In this document: positions 53,700 to 62,772 of the stretch, piece by piece | Position numbering within the stretch: the first letter of the stretch is position 1 | Layout: each line of letters opens with the position of its first letter | NCBI RefSeq assembly: GCF_024168825.1 | Contig: NZ_JALJWH010000001.1 | Coordinates: 3,534,001 to 3,598,000, forward strand | DNA: 64,000 nt | DNA from: Paenarthrobacter sp. A20 | Lineage (GTDB): Bacteria; Actinomycetota; Actinomycetes; Actinomycetales; Micrococcaceae | Direction of reading: 5' to 3' | Notes under the pieces: generated by a model | Told to the model about the DNA's origin: nothing | What the model saw: only the letters and a program-made list of their open reading frames with translations | The model's database searches: none | Position numbers and translations under genes: made by a program

Positions 53700-54644
53700 T
53701 TAACGGACCGGGCTGTGCTTTGCAAGATCGGCGGCATTGGTGGCTGCACTCATGAGGACTGCTGCCCCGAACATGTGCGCACCGACCAAGAGTGCGGGAA
53801 TTCCGTTGTAGTACTGGGTGAATCCGATGGCAGCCTGGAGCAATGTCACGCCCAGCAACAGGTATGTAGCAGTTCTGAACGGACCAGCGATCTTGTGGCG
53901 GATCACGAGGTACACAGCAAACAGGGTTCCGGCGGTGATGAGGTAGGCGGGAACGGCGTGGATGTGCGAGAAAAGGTCCCAGTCCAGGTCGTTGCGTGGA
54001 GCATCAGCATCGCCTGCATGGGGTCCGGCCCCGGTCACAACGACACCCAGCATCACAGACAGTGCCGAGAAAACAGTAACGGCCGTCGTCACGGGGCGCG
54101 CAATGGCAGGGAGGGAAGCCAGCGTGCGGTTCATGAAGCGACCGGCACGGCCGTAGGCCCTGTTGACCAGCAGCGTGGCGAAGACAACCAAGGCCATGGA
54201 CACGAGGAAGTGAAGTCCAACAACCCACGGGTTGAGGTTGGACAGCACAGTGATTCCACCGATAACTGCCTGGGCGGGGATGCTGGCAAGGAGGCCCAAG
54301 GCCAGCAGGAAGAGGTCGCGGCGTTCCTTGCGGAGGTTCCACAAGTACACCAACATGAGTGCGGCAACGGCGGCGAGGGCGAAGGTGAGCATGCGGTTGC
54401 CGAATTCAATGAACCCGTGAATGCCCATCTCCGGAGTGTTAACCAGCGAATCGTTGGTGCATCGCGGCCAAGTGGGGCAGCCCAGGCCCGACGCCGTGAG
54501 ACGTACAGCGCCACCGGTTACCACAAGGACGGTCTGCCCGATGAGTGACAACAGCGCCAGCCGGCGTACCGCCTTATTCACCTCGGTGGGCAGCTTCGAT
54601 GTCCAACGCTGGACGGTTTTCGGGAGGCGCGATGCCGTACTCAC
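53700..54644 (-). CDS. ctaA: haem A synthase
   Basis: The 314-residue COX15/CtaA membrane protein oxidises haem O to haem A. It has eight helices in two four-helix repeats. The haem-ligand histidines are visible in GIHGFIEFGNRML, GLHFLVSMALV, FSHIHAVPAYL and GAHMFGAAVLM. The Cys pair of the first external loop is in GLGCPTWPRCT. It is on the strand opposite to ctaB and downstream of the ABC-2 genes. Confidence 0.95.
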   Translation of the reverse strand: MSTASRLPKTVQRWTSKLPTEVNKAVRRLALLSLIGQTVLVVTGGAVRLTASGLGCPTWPRCTNDSLVNTPEMGIHGFIEFGNRMLTFALAAVAALMLVYLWNLRKERRDLFLLALGLLASIPAQAVIGGITVLSNLNPWVVGLHFLVSMALVVFATLLVNRAYGRAGRFMNRTLASLPAIARPVTTAVTVFSALSVMLGVVVTGAGPHAGDADAPRNDLDWDLFSHIHAVPAYLITAGTLFAVYLVIRHKIAGPFRTATYLLLGVTLLQAAIGFTQYYNGIPALLVGAHMFGAAVLMSAATNAADLAKHSPVR

Positions 54645-54684
54645 AGTTTTCTCACTTCTCAGTTCTGCGTTGTTTGGTGGTGCC

Positions 54685-54708
54685 GGGTTGGGGGGTGCCG
54701 GGGTTGGG
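54685..54708 (+). repeat. G-quadruplex-forming tract before ctaA
   Basis: Four runs of three or more G (54685-54687, 54690-54695, 54700-54703, 54706-54708) are separated by loops of 2, 4 and 2 bases. It lies in an imperfect GGTGCCGGGTTGGG-type tandem repeat in the gap between the ABC-2 permease and ctaA. Confidence 0.55.
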
Positions 54709-54722
54709 TGGTACCAGGTTGG

Positions 54723-55487
54723 TTAGTTCCACTTGAACCATCGAATGGCCGCGGCGCCGGCCAGTACAGTCCAGAGCAGGAGGATAAGAGCCGCAGGCAA
54801 GGGAAAAGCCCCCAGAAGGAAGGCATCCCGGAGTGCTTGGCCCAATGCTCCGGATGGAAGGAAATGGACAATGGCTTGCAGCACGGCGGGCAGCCGTTCA
54901 GCGGGCACCACGATTCCACCCAGGGCACCGAGCAGTATCCAGAGCAAGTTGGTGATCGCCAAGGTGGCTTCCGGCCGGACCGTGCCAGCAACGAGCAGGC
55001 CCAGCGCGGTGAAGGCGGCAGCGCCGAGAACCAACAGCACGAGCCCGGGAAGCCATGCCTCCGGCCGTGGTTGCCATCCCAACAGGCCGGCGATGGCGCC
55101 CACCACCAGTACCTGGAGGCAGAGGACTACGAGGACAGCGAGAATCTTTCCGGTAATGAGACCGCCCCTGCCAAGCGGGGTTGTCGATAAGAAGCGGAGT
55201 ACTCCGTACCGGCGATCAAAGCCGGTGGCAATGCCCTGGCCTGTGAAGGCTGTAGACATGGCGCACAGAGCAAGAATCCCAGGGGTGGCCACGTCAATAC
55301 GGGATCCACCCAGACCGTCCAGAAGCGGAGTGACCACGAGACCCACCAGCGCCATTAAAGGCAGGACAATGGCGAGAATGAGCTGCTCACCATTCCGCAG
55401 CATGGTGATGGTCTCGTAGCGACCCTGCTGGATGATCCGGCGCGGCAGCGATGCCGGGCCGGCGTTGGGGGAGAGGAGATTGCTCAT
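54723..55487 (-). CDS. ABC-2 type exporter permease
   Basis: The 254-residue protein has six hydrophobic helices and the ABC-2 pattern: a long N-terminal segment with TITMLRNGEQLILAIVLPL and a central FDRRYGVLRFLSTTPLGRGGLI amphipathic stretch. It should form the channel for the ATPase encoded directly upstream, which overlaps it by four bases. This pair next to ctaA and sufR matches the conserved actinobacterial order. The substrate is unknown. Confidence 0.85.
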   Translation of the reverse strand: MSNLLSPNAGPASLPRRIIQQGRYETITMLRNGEQLILAIVLPLMALVGLVVTPLLDGLGGSRIDVATPGILALCAMSTAFTGQGIATGFDRRYGVLRFLSTTPLGRGGLITGKILAVLVVLCLQVLVVGAIAGLLGWQPRPEAWLPGLVLLVLGAAAFTALGLLVAGTVRPEATLAITNLLWILLGALGGIVVPAERLPAVLQAIVHFLPSGALGQALRDAFLLGAFPLPAALILLLWTVLAGAAAIRWFKWN

Positions 55488-56449
55488 CGAAGGTCCCTTC
55501 CGGAAATGTCCAGGAACACGTCTTCAAGGCTGCGGGCTTCCAGGCGCAGCGAGCCCGGCATGATGTTCCGTTCCGCCCACCACGCAGTAAGTGCTGCAAG
55601 GTCCTTCGGCGTGATCCCACCTGTGACGGAGTAGCTGCCGGGGCGCGTCTCCGTTATGTGAAGGCCTGCACCAACGGCACCAGCGAAGTCGAGCCCTCCT
55701 GGAGCATCGAAGTAAAGGGTCCGGTCGGTCACTGCGGTGTCACCGGAATGATCATGCCGCAGCAGTTCGGCGACTGTTCCTTCCACCACGTTATGACCAC
55801 CATCGATGATGTAAACGTAGTCCGCCAACCGCTCGGCGTCGTCCATCAGGTGGGTAGTCAGGACGATCCCCATCCCGGCGTCGCGAAGTTCTGCAATCAG
55901 CTCGAAAACCATCTGGCGCGATTGAGGATCAAGTCCGGCGCTGGGCTCGTCGAGGAAAAGGATTTCGGGATTGCCCACTAGTGCAGCTGCCAGTGCCAGG
56001 CGTTGCTTTTGGCCGCCGGACAGTCGGCGGACGTTGGTGCGGCTGAACTGGCTGATTCCCAGCCGTTCCACCAAGGCGTCAACATCCATAGGGTTTTGGT
56101 ACATGCCGGCGACGTGCCGCAACAGGGGGATAGGACGGGCCGACGGCGGCAGGCCACCGTCCTGAAGCATCACGCCAACGCGGGACCTCAGCTCAGCACC
56201 GGCCGTGTCCGGGTCCGCGCCAAGAAGGGAGATGCTCCCGGCCGTGCGCTTTTGCAAACCCTGGGCGCATTCGAGGGTGGTGGTTTTACCGGCGCCGTTT
56301 GCGCCCAACAGGGCAGTGACCTGGCCGCGCTCGGCCACCAGGGACAGTCCGCTGACAACCCGGAGCATTTTGCCGTCAAGGGAGGCCAAAGGGCCTACAT
56401 CCTTAGTGAGTCCGTCTATGGTGAGGACAGGGGATTCGGGTGATCGCAC
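55484..56449 (-). CDS. ABC-2 type exporter ATP-binding protein
   Basis: The 321-residue ATPase has Walker A LLGANGAGKTTT, the signature LSGGQKQRLALA, Walker B ILFLDEPSAGLD and the switch His in VLTTHLMDDAERL. About 80 residues after the nucleotide-binding domain form a small C-terminal extension. The GTG at 56449 is set by a TAGAAT hexamer six bases upstream. It diverges from sufR. Confidence 0.9.
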   Translation of the reverse strand: MRSPESPVLTIDGLTKDVGPLASLDGKMLRVVSGLSLVAERGQVTALLGANGAGKTTTLECAQGLQKRTAGSISLLGADPDTAGAELRSRVGVMLQDGGLPPSARPIPLLRHVAGMYQNPMDVDALVERLGISQFSRTNVRRLSGGQKQRLALAAALVGNPEILFLDEPSAGLDPQSRQMVFELIAELRDAGMGIVLTTHLMDDAERLADYVYIIDGGHNVVEGTVAELLRHDHSGDTAVTDRTLYFDAPGGLDFAGAVGAGLHITETRPGSYSVTGGITPKDLAALTAWWAERNIMPGSLRLEARSLEDVFLDISGRDLR

Positions 56450-56461
56450 CAGAGTATTCTA
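56450..56461 (-). promoter_or_regulatory. leaderless -10 element for the ABC ATPase gene
   Basis: On the minus strand TAGAAT (56461 to 56456) is followed by six bases and the GTG at 56449. Confidence 0.6.
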
Positions 56462-56480
56462 CGTGAAGTAGTACGGTCAC

Positions 56481-56499
56481 ACTTGGCACGCAGCCAAGT
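56481..56499. promoter_or_regulatory. candidate SufR operator
   Basis: ACTTGGC-ACGCA-GCCAAGT is a perfect 7-base inverted repeat with a 5-base centre, in the ABC/sufR divergent region. It could bind a dimeric winged-helix protein such as SufR to autoregulate the suf operon. Confidence 0.45.
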
Positions 56500-56557
56500 C
56501 AGCCTTGCCTTACTGGATGCAGGAAACAAATTACGACATGATTGTGTTGTGTATTCC

Positions 56558-57379
56558 ATGAGCAGTCCAGTTTCCATGCCCTCAAAGCGGCATGCTGCAG
56601 CGGCAGAGGCATTCGTTGCTTCTCCTGCGCTGCCGGACGCCGATGACCGCACCCGGGACCGCGTCCTGAGTGCTGTTCTCGAAAACGGCCCGGTGAGTGC
56701 CGCGGAGCTCGGCGACCTTCTTGGTTTTACGCCGGCTGCCGTTCGCCGCCACCTCGACCATTTGGAACGCAGCGGCGTGATCGAGGTCAAGCGCGTGGCG
56801 AAGGCCGGTTCCGGCGCGGGACGCCCCGCACGCCGGTATGTCCTGAGCTCCCAAGGACAATCCACGCTGGGCGACGACTACTTGAATATTGCCAGCTCCG
56901 CACTCCGGCGCCTCCAGGAACTTGCCGGTGAAGACGCAGTCCGCCAGTACGCGGAGGAGCGCTTCTCCGACATGGAACGGCGCTACGCTCCCGAGGTCGA
57001 GGCCGCCGGTGATGACATCACTGCCCGGGCCATGGCGCTCTCAAAAGCCCTGAGCCGCGATCGCTTCGTTGCCTCGGCCCATTCCATCGAAGCCAAGGCA
57101 CCGTTGCCTGCCGCGCTGTCCAGTGTCCAGCTGTGCCAGGGTCACTGTCCCATCCAGCGGCTGGCAGCGGAGTTCCCCGTCTTCTGCGACACCGAGACCA
57201 AGGTTTTCTCCCGCCTGGTGGGCGTCGATGTCCGACGCCTTTCCACGCTCGCGCAGGGCGGACATGTTTGCACCACCCACATACCTACCGGGCGCCTGGC
57301 TGCCACGGCATCCCCAGATGTCGCAGAGCAGTCCGGGAACCCGTACCAGGAATCAAACAACCAGCAAGAAAGGCCGTGA
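56558..57379 (+). CDS. sufR: SufR-type iron-sulfur transcriptional repressor
   Basis: The 273-residue protein has an N-terminal winged helix ([37 protein letters not shown], about residues 30-70) and C-terminal Cys ([24 protein letters not shown]) suited to hold an Fe-S cluster. This is the SufR family that represses suf when clusters are sufficient. The ATG at 56558 is preferred; an open frame to 56483 also exists. It overlaps sufB (TGATG), so the operon is coupled. Confidence 0.92.
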   Translation: MSSPVSMPSKRHAAAAEAFVASPALPDADDRTRDRVLSAVLENGPVSAAELGDLLGFTPAAVRRHLDHLERSGVIEVKRVAKAGSGAGRPARRYVLSSQGQSTLGDDYLNIASSALRRLQELAGEDAVRQYAEERFSDMERRYAPEVEAAGDDITARAMALSKALSRDRFVASAHSIEAKAPLPAALSSVQLCQGHCPIQRLAAEFPVFCDTETKVFSRLVGVDVRRLSTLAQGGHVCTTHIPTGRLAATASPDVAEQSGNPYQESNNQQERP

Positions 57380-58842
57380 TGACGGACCAAATAGCAGAGA
57401 AAGCGGTAGCCGAAGGCACTGTGATCTCGGAGATTCTGGAGAAGAATCCCGAACTGCACGGTATCGGAAACTACGAGTACGGCTGGGCCGACAAGAACGA
57501 CGTAGGCGCAAATGCCCGTCGTGGCCTCAACGAGGAGGTTGTCCGCGACATCTCCTCGAAGAAGAACGAGCCCGAATGGATGCTCGATCTGCGGCTTAAG
57601 GGCCTGAAGTACTTCGACCGCAAGCCGATGCCTACCTGGGGTGCAGACCTCTCCGGCATCGACTTCGACAACATCAAATACTTCGTGCGTTCCACGGAGA
57701 AGCAGGCCGCAACGTGGGAAGACCTTCCGGAAGACATCCGGAACACCTACGAGAAGCTGGGCATCCCCGAAGCTGAGCGCAGCCGCCTGGTATCGGGTGT
57801 CGCAGCCCAGTACGAGTCCGAGGTCGTCTACCACCAGATCCGTGAGGACCTCGAAGCCCAGGGCGTCATCTTCCTGGACACCGACACCGCCCTGCGCGAA
57901 CACCCGGAGATCTTCCAGGAGTACTTCGGCACCATCATTCCCGTGGGCGACAACAAGTTTGCCTCGTTGAACACGGCCGTGTGGTCCGGCGGTTCCTTCG
58001 TGTACGTGCCCAAGGGCGTGCACGTGGATATCCCGCTGCAGGCGTACTTCCGTATCAACACGGAGAACATGGGCCAGTTTGAGCGCACGCTCATCATCGC
58101 TGATGAGGACTCCTACGTTCACTACATCGAAGGCTGCACGGCTCCGATCTACACCTCGGACTCCCTGCACTCTGCAGTTGTGGAGATCATCGTGAAGAAG
58201 GGCGCCCGCGTCCGCTACACCACCATCCAGAACTGGTCCACCAACGTATACAACCTGGTTACCAAGCGCGCCATCTGCGAGGAAGGCGCAACCATGGAGT
58301 GGATCGATGGCAACATCGGCTCCAAGGTGACCATGAAGTACCCGGCCGTCTACCTCGTTGGCGAGCACGCCAAGGGTGAGACCCTGTCCATCGCCTTCGC
58401 CGGCGAGGGCCAGCACCAGGACACCGGTTCCAAGATGGTGCACATTGCTCCGAACACTAAGAGTTCCATCATTTCCAAGTCCGTGGCCCGCGGTGGCGGC
58501 CGTGCTGCATACCGCGGCTTGGTCCAGGTCCGCGAGGGCGCCAAGCACTCGGCCAACACGGTCCGTTGTGACGCCCTCCTGGTGGACACCATTTCCCGTT
58601 CGGACACGTACCCGTACATCGACATCCGCGAGGACGACGTCGTCATGGGCCACGAGGCCACCGTTTCACGCGTCAGCGAAGAGCAGCTCTTCTATCTGAT
58701 GTCCCGCGGCATGCCTGAGGACGAGGCCATGGCCATGATCGTGCGCGGCTTCATCGAGCCGATCGCCCGTGAATTGCCCATGGAATACGCTCTTGAGCTG
58801 AACCGCCTGATTGAACTGCAGATGGAAGGGTCCGTCGGTTAA
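57379..58842 (+). CDS. sufB: Fe-S cluster assembly scaffold SufB
   Basis: The 487-residue scaffold builds Fe-S clusters with SufC and SufD. Typical regions are [49 protein letters not shown] with a conserved Cys, and the C-terminal [25 protein letters not shown]. Length is standard. No intein interrupts it, unlike mycobacterial SufB. It starts in the sufR stop and is followed two bases later by sufD. Confidence 0.98.
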   Translation: MTDQIAEKAVAEGTVISEILEKNPELHGIGNYEYGWADKNDVGANARRGLNEEVVRDISSKKNEPEWMLDLRLKGLKYFDRKPMPTWGADLSGIDFDNIKYFVRSTEKQAATWEDLPEDIRNTYEKLGIPEAERSRLVSGVAAQYESEVVYHQIREDLEAQGVIFLDTDTALREHPEIFQEYFGTIIPVGDNKFASLNTAVWSGGSFVYVPKGVHVDIPLQAYFRINTENMGQFERTLIIADEDSYVHYIEGCTAPIYTSDSLHSAVVEIIVKKGARVRYTTIQNWSTNVYNLVTKRAICEEGATMEWIDGNIGSKVTMKYPAVYLVGEHAKGETLSIAFAGEGQHQDTGSKMVHIAPNTKSSIISKSVARGGGRAAYRGLVQVREGAKHSANTVRCDALLVDTISRSDTYPYIDIREDDVVMGHEATVSRVSEEQLFYLMSRGMPEDEAMAMIVRGFIEPIARELPMEYALELNRLIELQMEGSVG

Positions 58843-58844
58843 CA

Positions 58845-60158
58845 ATGACTGATATCACTACTGAAAAGGCGCGCATCGGCGCGCCCTCGGCCCAGCCGTT
58901 TATCAACGGCTTCACCGAGGAAGGCGAGAACCTCTCGCCCGTTAACACCGGCACGAACACCAGCACGACGTCGGAGCAGCCTTCCGCTGGTCCCCTCGCC
59001 GGGGCTTCGGCCAAGAGCCACTCGCACGGTGGCGGCGTTGGCATCCCGGACAGCTCGCGTGCGGGCCGCCTCACGTCGTACAAGCTGGCCGACTTCAAGC
59101 CGCTGAATGGCCTTGAGGAAGATTGGCGGTTCACACCGCTCAAGCGCCTGCGCGGCCTCCACACCGAAGTCCTCAACGGTGCAGCTCCGGCTGTCAACGT
59201 CACGGCACCGGCCGGCGTCGTTGTTGAAACCGTTGGCCGCGACGACCAGCGCATTGGCCAGGCAGCCATCCCGGAGGACCTCGTGTCCGCCAACGCCTGG
59301 GAGAATTTCGCCGAGGCCACCGTGATCACCGTGCCCGCCGAACTGCAGGCCGGGAGTGAAGTTTCCGTCCTGATCACCGGCGCCGGCGAAGCACCTTCCG
59401 CCCAGCACATCGTGATCGTGGCAGAGCGCTTCTCCAAGTCCATCGTGGTCCTGGACCACCAGGGCACCGCAGTTGTTTCGGAGAACGTGGAGATCATCGT
59501 CGAAGACGGTGCTGAACTGACGGTTGTCTCCCTTCAGGAATGGGCCGACAACGCCGTCCACGCGTCATCGCAGCAGGCAAAGATCGGCCGCGATGCCAAG
59601 TTCAAGCACATCGTGGTCAGCCTTGGCGGCGACCTCGTTCGCGTCACGCCGTCAACGCGCTTCACGGCTCCCGGTGCCGACGTCGAAATGTTCGGCCTGT
59701 ACTTCGCCGACGCCGGACAGCACTTGGAGCAGCGGCTCTTCGTTGACCATGCCGTGGCCAACTGCAAGTCGCGCGTCCTCTACAAGGGCGCCCTCCAGGG
59801 CCGCAATGCCCACAGCGTGTGGGTTGGCGACGTCCTGATCCGCAAGGAAGCAGAAGGCACCGACACCTACGAGGCCAACCGCAACCTGGTCCTCACGGAC
59901 GGCGCCCGCGCGGATTCCGTTCCGAACCTCGAAATCGAGACCGGCTTGATCGAGGGTGCGGGCCACGCCAGCGCCACCGGCCGTTTTGATGACGAGCACC
60001 TGTTCTACCTCATGGCCCGTGGCATCCCGGAGAAGGTCGCCCGCCGCCTGGTGGTCCGAGGCTTCCTCAACGAGATCATCCAGCAGATCAAGGTTCCGGC
60101 AATCGAAGAGCGCCTGACCGCAGCTGTTGAGCGCGAACTCGCCGCGACCGACAACTAA
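58845..60158 (+). CDS. sufD: Fe-S cluster assembly protein SufD
   Basis: The 437-residue protein is the SufB paralogue of the SufBC2D complex. The N-terminus is a variable low-complexity stretch of about 60 residues. The conserved beta-helix core contains RFTAPGADVEMFGLYFADAGQHLEQRLFVDH and the C-terminal ATGRFDDEHLFYLMARGIPEKVARRLVVRGFL. It is followed by a Rieske protein gene, 21 bases later. Confidence 0.96.
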   Translation: MTDITTEKARIGAPSAQPFINGFTEEGENLSPVNTGTNTSTTSEQPSAGPLAGASAKSHSHGGGVGIPDSSRAGRLTSYKLADFKPLNGLEEDWRFTPLKRLRGLHTEVLNGAAPAVNVTAPAGVVVETVGRDDQRIGQAAIPEDLVSANAWENFAEATVITVPAELQAGSEVSVLITGAGEAPSAQHIVIVAERFSKSIVVLDHQGTAVVSENVEIIVEDGAELTVVSLQEWADNAVHASSQQAKIGRDAKFKHIVVSLGGDLVRVTPSTRFTAPGADVEMFGLYFADAGQHLEQRLFVDHAVANCKSRVLYKGALQGRNAHSVWVGDVLIRKEAEGTDTYEANRNLVLTDGARADSVPNLEIETGLIEGAGHASATGRFDDEHLFYLMARGIPEKVARRLVVRGFLNEIIQQIKVPAIEERLTAAVERELAATDN

Positions 60159-60179
60159 GACAGGCCAGGCAGGGTAACA

Positions 60180-60536
60180 ATGAGTGAAGAAACCAAGGGC
60201 GAACTGGTATGCAGTGCCAATGACATCCAGGTCAAGCAAGCGCTGCGCGTCCTGATCGATGACTACCCCGTAGCCATCGTCAAGGATTCGATGGGCGATA
60301 TCCACGCCATCGCCGATACCTGCTCGCATGCGGACATCTCGTTGTCCGAGGGTGAGGTTGAAGGTTGCGCGATCGAATGCTGGGGACATGGTTCCCAGTT
60401 CGACCTCCGCAGCGGTCAGCCGCTCCAGCTGCCTGCTTATGACCCCGTCCCGGTTTTCGCCGTCACCATCGATGGAGACGACGTTTACGTGGACGTGACC
60501 AACGTTGTGAACGGCGCCTCGGTAGATAACTACTGA
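60180..60536 (+). CDS. Rieske-type [2Fe-2S] ferredoxin in the suf operon
   Basis: The 118-residue soluble protein carries a Rieske centre: DTCSHADISL (C-x-H) and ECWGHGSQFDLRSG (C-x2-H). No membrane anchor is present. The fold matches the ferredoxin subunits of non-haem iron oxygenases, but no oxygenase is nearby. Its place between sufD and sufC suggests it supplies electrons or tests cluster transfer in Fe-S assembly; this is inference. Confidence 0.9.
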   Translation: MSEETKGELVCSANDIQVKQALRVLIDDYPVAIVKDSMGDIHAIADTCSHADISLSEGEVEGCAIECWGHGSQFDLRSGQPLQLPAYDPVPVFAVTIDGDDVYVDVTNVVNGASVDNY

Positions 60537-60579
60537 GCGCCCAGTACCGCCAGACTTACGAACGGAAAGAAAGAAGAGC

Positions 60580-61365
60580 ATGTCAACTCTTGAAATCAAG
60601 GACCTGCACGTCAGCATCGAGACGGAGCAGGGCACCAAGGAGATCCTGAAGGGCGTCAGCCTCACCATCAAGACCGGTGAAACGCACGCCATCATGGGTC
60701 CCAACGGCTCGGGCAAGTCCACCCTTGCCTCCACCATCGCCGGTCACCCGCGCTACAACGTCACCAGCGGCACCATCACGCTGGACGGCGAAGATGTGCT
60801 GGAAATGAGCGTCGACGAGCGCGCCCGTGCAGGCGTCTTCCTGGCCATGCAGTACCCGGTTGAAGTTCCCGGCGTCACCATGACCAACTTCCTCCGCACC
60901 GCCAAGACCGCGATCGACGGCGAAGCGCCGGCCCTGCGTACCTGGACCAAGGACGTCAAGGCCGCCATGCAGCAGCTTCGCATCGACGCCGACTTCGCTC
61001 AGCGCAACGTCAACGAAGGCTTCTCCGGTGGCGAGAAGAAGCGTGTCGAAATCCTTCAGCTGGAACTCTTCAAGCCGAAGTTCGCCATCCTGGACGAGAC
61101 CGACTCCGGCCTTGACGTGGACGCGCTGAAGGTTGTTTCCGAGGGCGTCAACCGTGCACACGAAGAGGGCAACATGGGCACCCTGCTCATCACTCACTAC
61201 ACCCGCATCCTGCGCTACATCAAGCCGGACTTCGTCCACGTGTTTGTTGACGGCAAGGTTGTTGAAGAAGGCGGCCCCGAGCTCGCCGACCGCCTTGAAG
61301 ACGAAGGCTACGACCGCTACGCTCCAGGGGCCGGCGTTGCCGTTGCTCCGGCTGTACAGGCCTAG
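60580..61365 (+). CDS. sufC: Fe-S cluster assembly ATPase SufC
   Basis: The 261-residue ABC-type ATPase powers SufB/SufD. It has Walker A MGPNGSGKSTLAS, the signature FSGGEKKRVEIL, and Walker B FAILDETDSGLDVDAL, where the usual DEP is DET as in other SufC. ITHYTRILRYIKPDFVHV follows. The ATG has GAAAGAAAGAAG upstream. It lies 43 bases after the Rieske gene. Confidence 0.98.
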   Translation: MSTLEIKDLHVSIETEQGTKEILKGVSLTIKTGETHAIMGPNGSGKSTLASTIAGHPRYNVTSGTITLDGEDVLEMSVDERARAGVFLAMQYPVEVPGVTMTNFLRTAKTAIDGEAPALRTWTKDVKAAMQQLRIDADFAQRNVNEGFSGGEKKRVEILQLELFKPKFAILDETDSGLDVDALKVVSEGVNRAHEEGNMGTLLITHYTRILRYIKPDFVHVFVDGKVVEEGGPELADRLEDEGYDRYAPGAGVAVAPAVQA

Positions 61366-61378
61366 TTAGGATCTTTCC

Positions 61379-61711
61379 ATGACCGACATCAATGTGGCGC
61401 GTACCAGCCTCGAGGACGTCGAGGAAGCGCTCAAGGACGTGATTGACCCGGAACTCGGCGTCAACATCGTGGACTTGGGCCTTCTCTACGGACTCAAGTA
61501 CTCCGATGACGACGGTGCCCTCCTGATTGACATGACACTGACCACGGCGGCCTGCCCGCTGACGGACGTGCTTGAAGAGCAGGTTGGCAAGTCCCTCGAC
61601 GGAGTCGTTGACGATTGGCGCCTGAACTGGGTATGGATGCCGCCATGGGGTCCCGAGCGGATCACCGACGACGGCAAGGACCAGATGCGGGCCCTCGGCT
61701 TCAACATCTGA
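61379..61711 (+). CDS. sufT: SufT/MIP18-family metal-sulfur cluster assembly factor
   Basis: The 110-residue DUF59 protein has DPELGVNIVDLGLLYGL and LTTAACPLTDVLEEQV with the conserved Cys. SufT-type proteins help mature Fe-S enzymes. The ATG is 13 bases after sufC, so it ends the operon. SufS and SufU, which sit between sufC and sufT in mycobacteria, are absent here. Confidence 0.92.
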   Translation: MTDINVARTSLEDVEEALKDVIDPELGVNIVDLGLLYGLKYSDDDGALLIDMTLTTAACPLTDVLEEQVGKSLDGVVDDWRLNWVWMPPWGPERITDDGKDQMRALGFNI

Positions 61712-61745
61712 TCGGCAGCTTTTCGCTCGAAGCGAGCGGGCATAT

Positions 61746-61782
61746 GAAAATGGTTCCGGGCTCAGTGCCCGGAACCATTTTC
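61746..61782. terminator. bidirectional terminator between sufT and the metallopeptidase gene
   Basis: GAAAATGGTTCCGGGC (61746-61761) is a perfect 16-bp inverted repeat with 61767-61782, loop TCAGT. It has A- and T-rich stem ends on both sides, suited to terminate both converging units. Confidence 0.85.
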
Positions 61783-61811
61783 GGTTAAAGCCCGAAGGGT
61801 CCTACAGAACC

Positions 61812-62711
61812 TTATGGCGCGGCAACTGCGAAGGTGTCGCACTTGTTGATGTCGCCTGTGGTGTACCCCTGGTAGAACCATTTCTGCCGTTGCTCGCTGG
61901 AACCGTGCGTCCATGATTCAGGTGACACCCGGCCTGTAGCCGCCTCCTGGATGCGGTCATCCCCAACGGCGGACGCGGCCGAGAGCGCGTCCTGCAGGTC
62001 TTGTTCAGTCAGCGGATCCAGGAACGGCTTTCCACTGGCGTCCGTCTGCGTAGTAGCGTGGCGAACCCACAATCCCGCGTAGCAATCAGCCTGAAGTTCC
62101 ACCCGCACCGCACCGGACTGCGGGCCTTGCGGGTCCTGCTGGGCTAGGTCCAAATTTCCAAGGATGTTCTGGATATGGTGCCCGAATTCGTGTGCCACAA
62201 CGTACTCCTGTGCCAGGGGGCCACCCGAGGAGCCGAACCGGGTCACCAATTCGTCGAAGAAGCCAGGGTCGAAGTAGGCAGTGGTGTCCGCCGGGCAGTA
62301 GAACGGTCCAACGGCGCTGGTGGCCGCACCGCAACCGGTGTTCGTAGCCTCGCTGAAGATCACGGTCTTGGGCCGCGGGTATTGAACGTTATAGTCGGCA
62401 AGGTAGCCGGGCCAGAAAGCGTTGAGGCTGTTGACTGTTCCTGTGATCCGGCAGTCCAATCGCTTGTCGGCGTCAGCACCGGTCTGGCACTCCTGGACAC
62501 CTCCGGCGCTGCCACCGTCGACGGCGGGTGGCTGGCTCCCGCCACCGGTCAGGTCTCCGAGGACATTGGGATTGACCCCGAGCAGCACCAGCAGAAGCAC
62601 CACGATGCCGCCACCAATGCCACCGCCGATTTTGGTCCCGCGGCCCAAACCACCACCGCGTCGGTCTTCTACCTGGGAAGGGTCAAGCTGCGCCCCGTCA
62701 TTGAAACTCAT
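61812..62711 (-). CDS. YpfJ-like neutral zinc metallopeptidase
   Basis: The 299-residue protein has a short cytoplasmic N-terminus, one membrane helix (Gly/Val/Leu-rich, about residues 28-50) and an external domain with the zinc motif VAHEFGHHIQ near residue 170. This is the YpfJ family of putative neutral zinc metallopeptidases. DAYADLYAG-type residues appear as ELQADCYAGLWV, whose acidic residue could be the third ligand. The ATG at 62711 is set by promoter spacing. Confidence 0.88.
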   Translation of the reverse strand: MSFNDGAQLDPSQVEDRRGGGLGRGTKIGGGIGGGIVVLLLVLLGVNPNVLGDLTGGGSQPPAVDGGSAGGVQECQTGADADKRLDCRITGTVNSLNAFWPGYLADYNVQYPRPKTVIFSEATNTGCGAATSAVGPFYCPADTTAYFDPGFFDELVTRFGSSGGPLAQEYVVAHEFGHHIQNILGNLDLAQQDPQGPQSGAVRVELQADCYAGLWVRHATTQTDASGKPFLDPLTEQDLQDALSAASAVGDDRIQEAATGRVSPESWTHGSSEQRQKWFYQGYTTGDINKCDTFAVAAP

Positions 62712-62723
62712 ACAGTCAGAATA
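62712..62723 (-). promoter_or_regulatory. leaderless -10 element for the YpfJ-like gene
   Basis: On the minus strand TATTCT (62723 to 62718) is followed by GACTGT and the ATG at 62711. Confidence 0.55.
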
Positions 62724-62759
62724 GACGTCACTTTTGGTGCCCGGTGCCGGACACTGCCG

Positions 62760-62772
62760 TAAAATTGTTTGG
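62760..62772 (+). promoter_or_regulatory. leaderless -10 element for the AMP-dependent synthetase gene
   Basis: TAAAAT (62760-62765) lies seven bases before the ATG at 62773, without a Shine-Dalgarno sequence. Confidence 0.5.

Noticed and set aside
57142..58653. 503-codon open frame antisense to sufB
   Set aside because: A third-position GC shadow of a highly expressed gene; no start signal or domain.
61725..61739. Second small hairpin (CGCTCGAAGCGAGCG) after sufT as a separate terminator
   Set aside because: The stem is only six pairs with a three-base loop and it sits just before the much stronger 61746-61782 hairpin; not needed as a separate feature.
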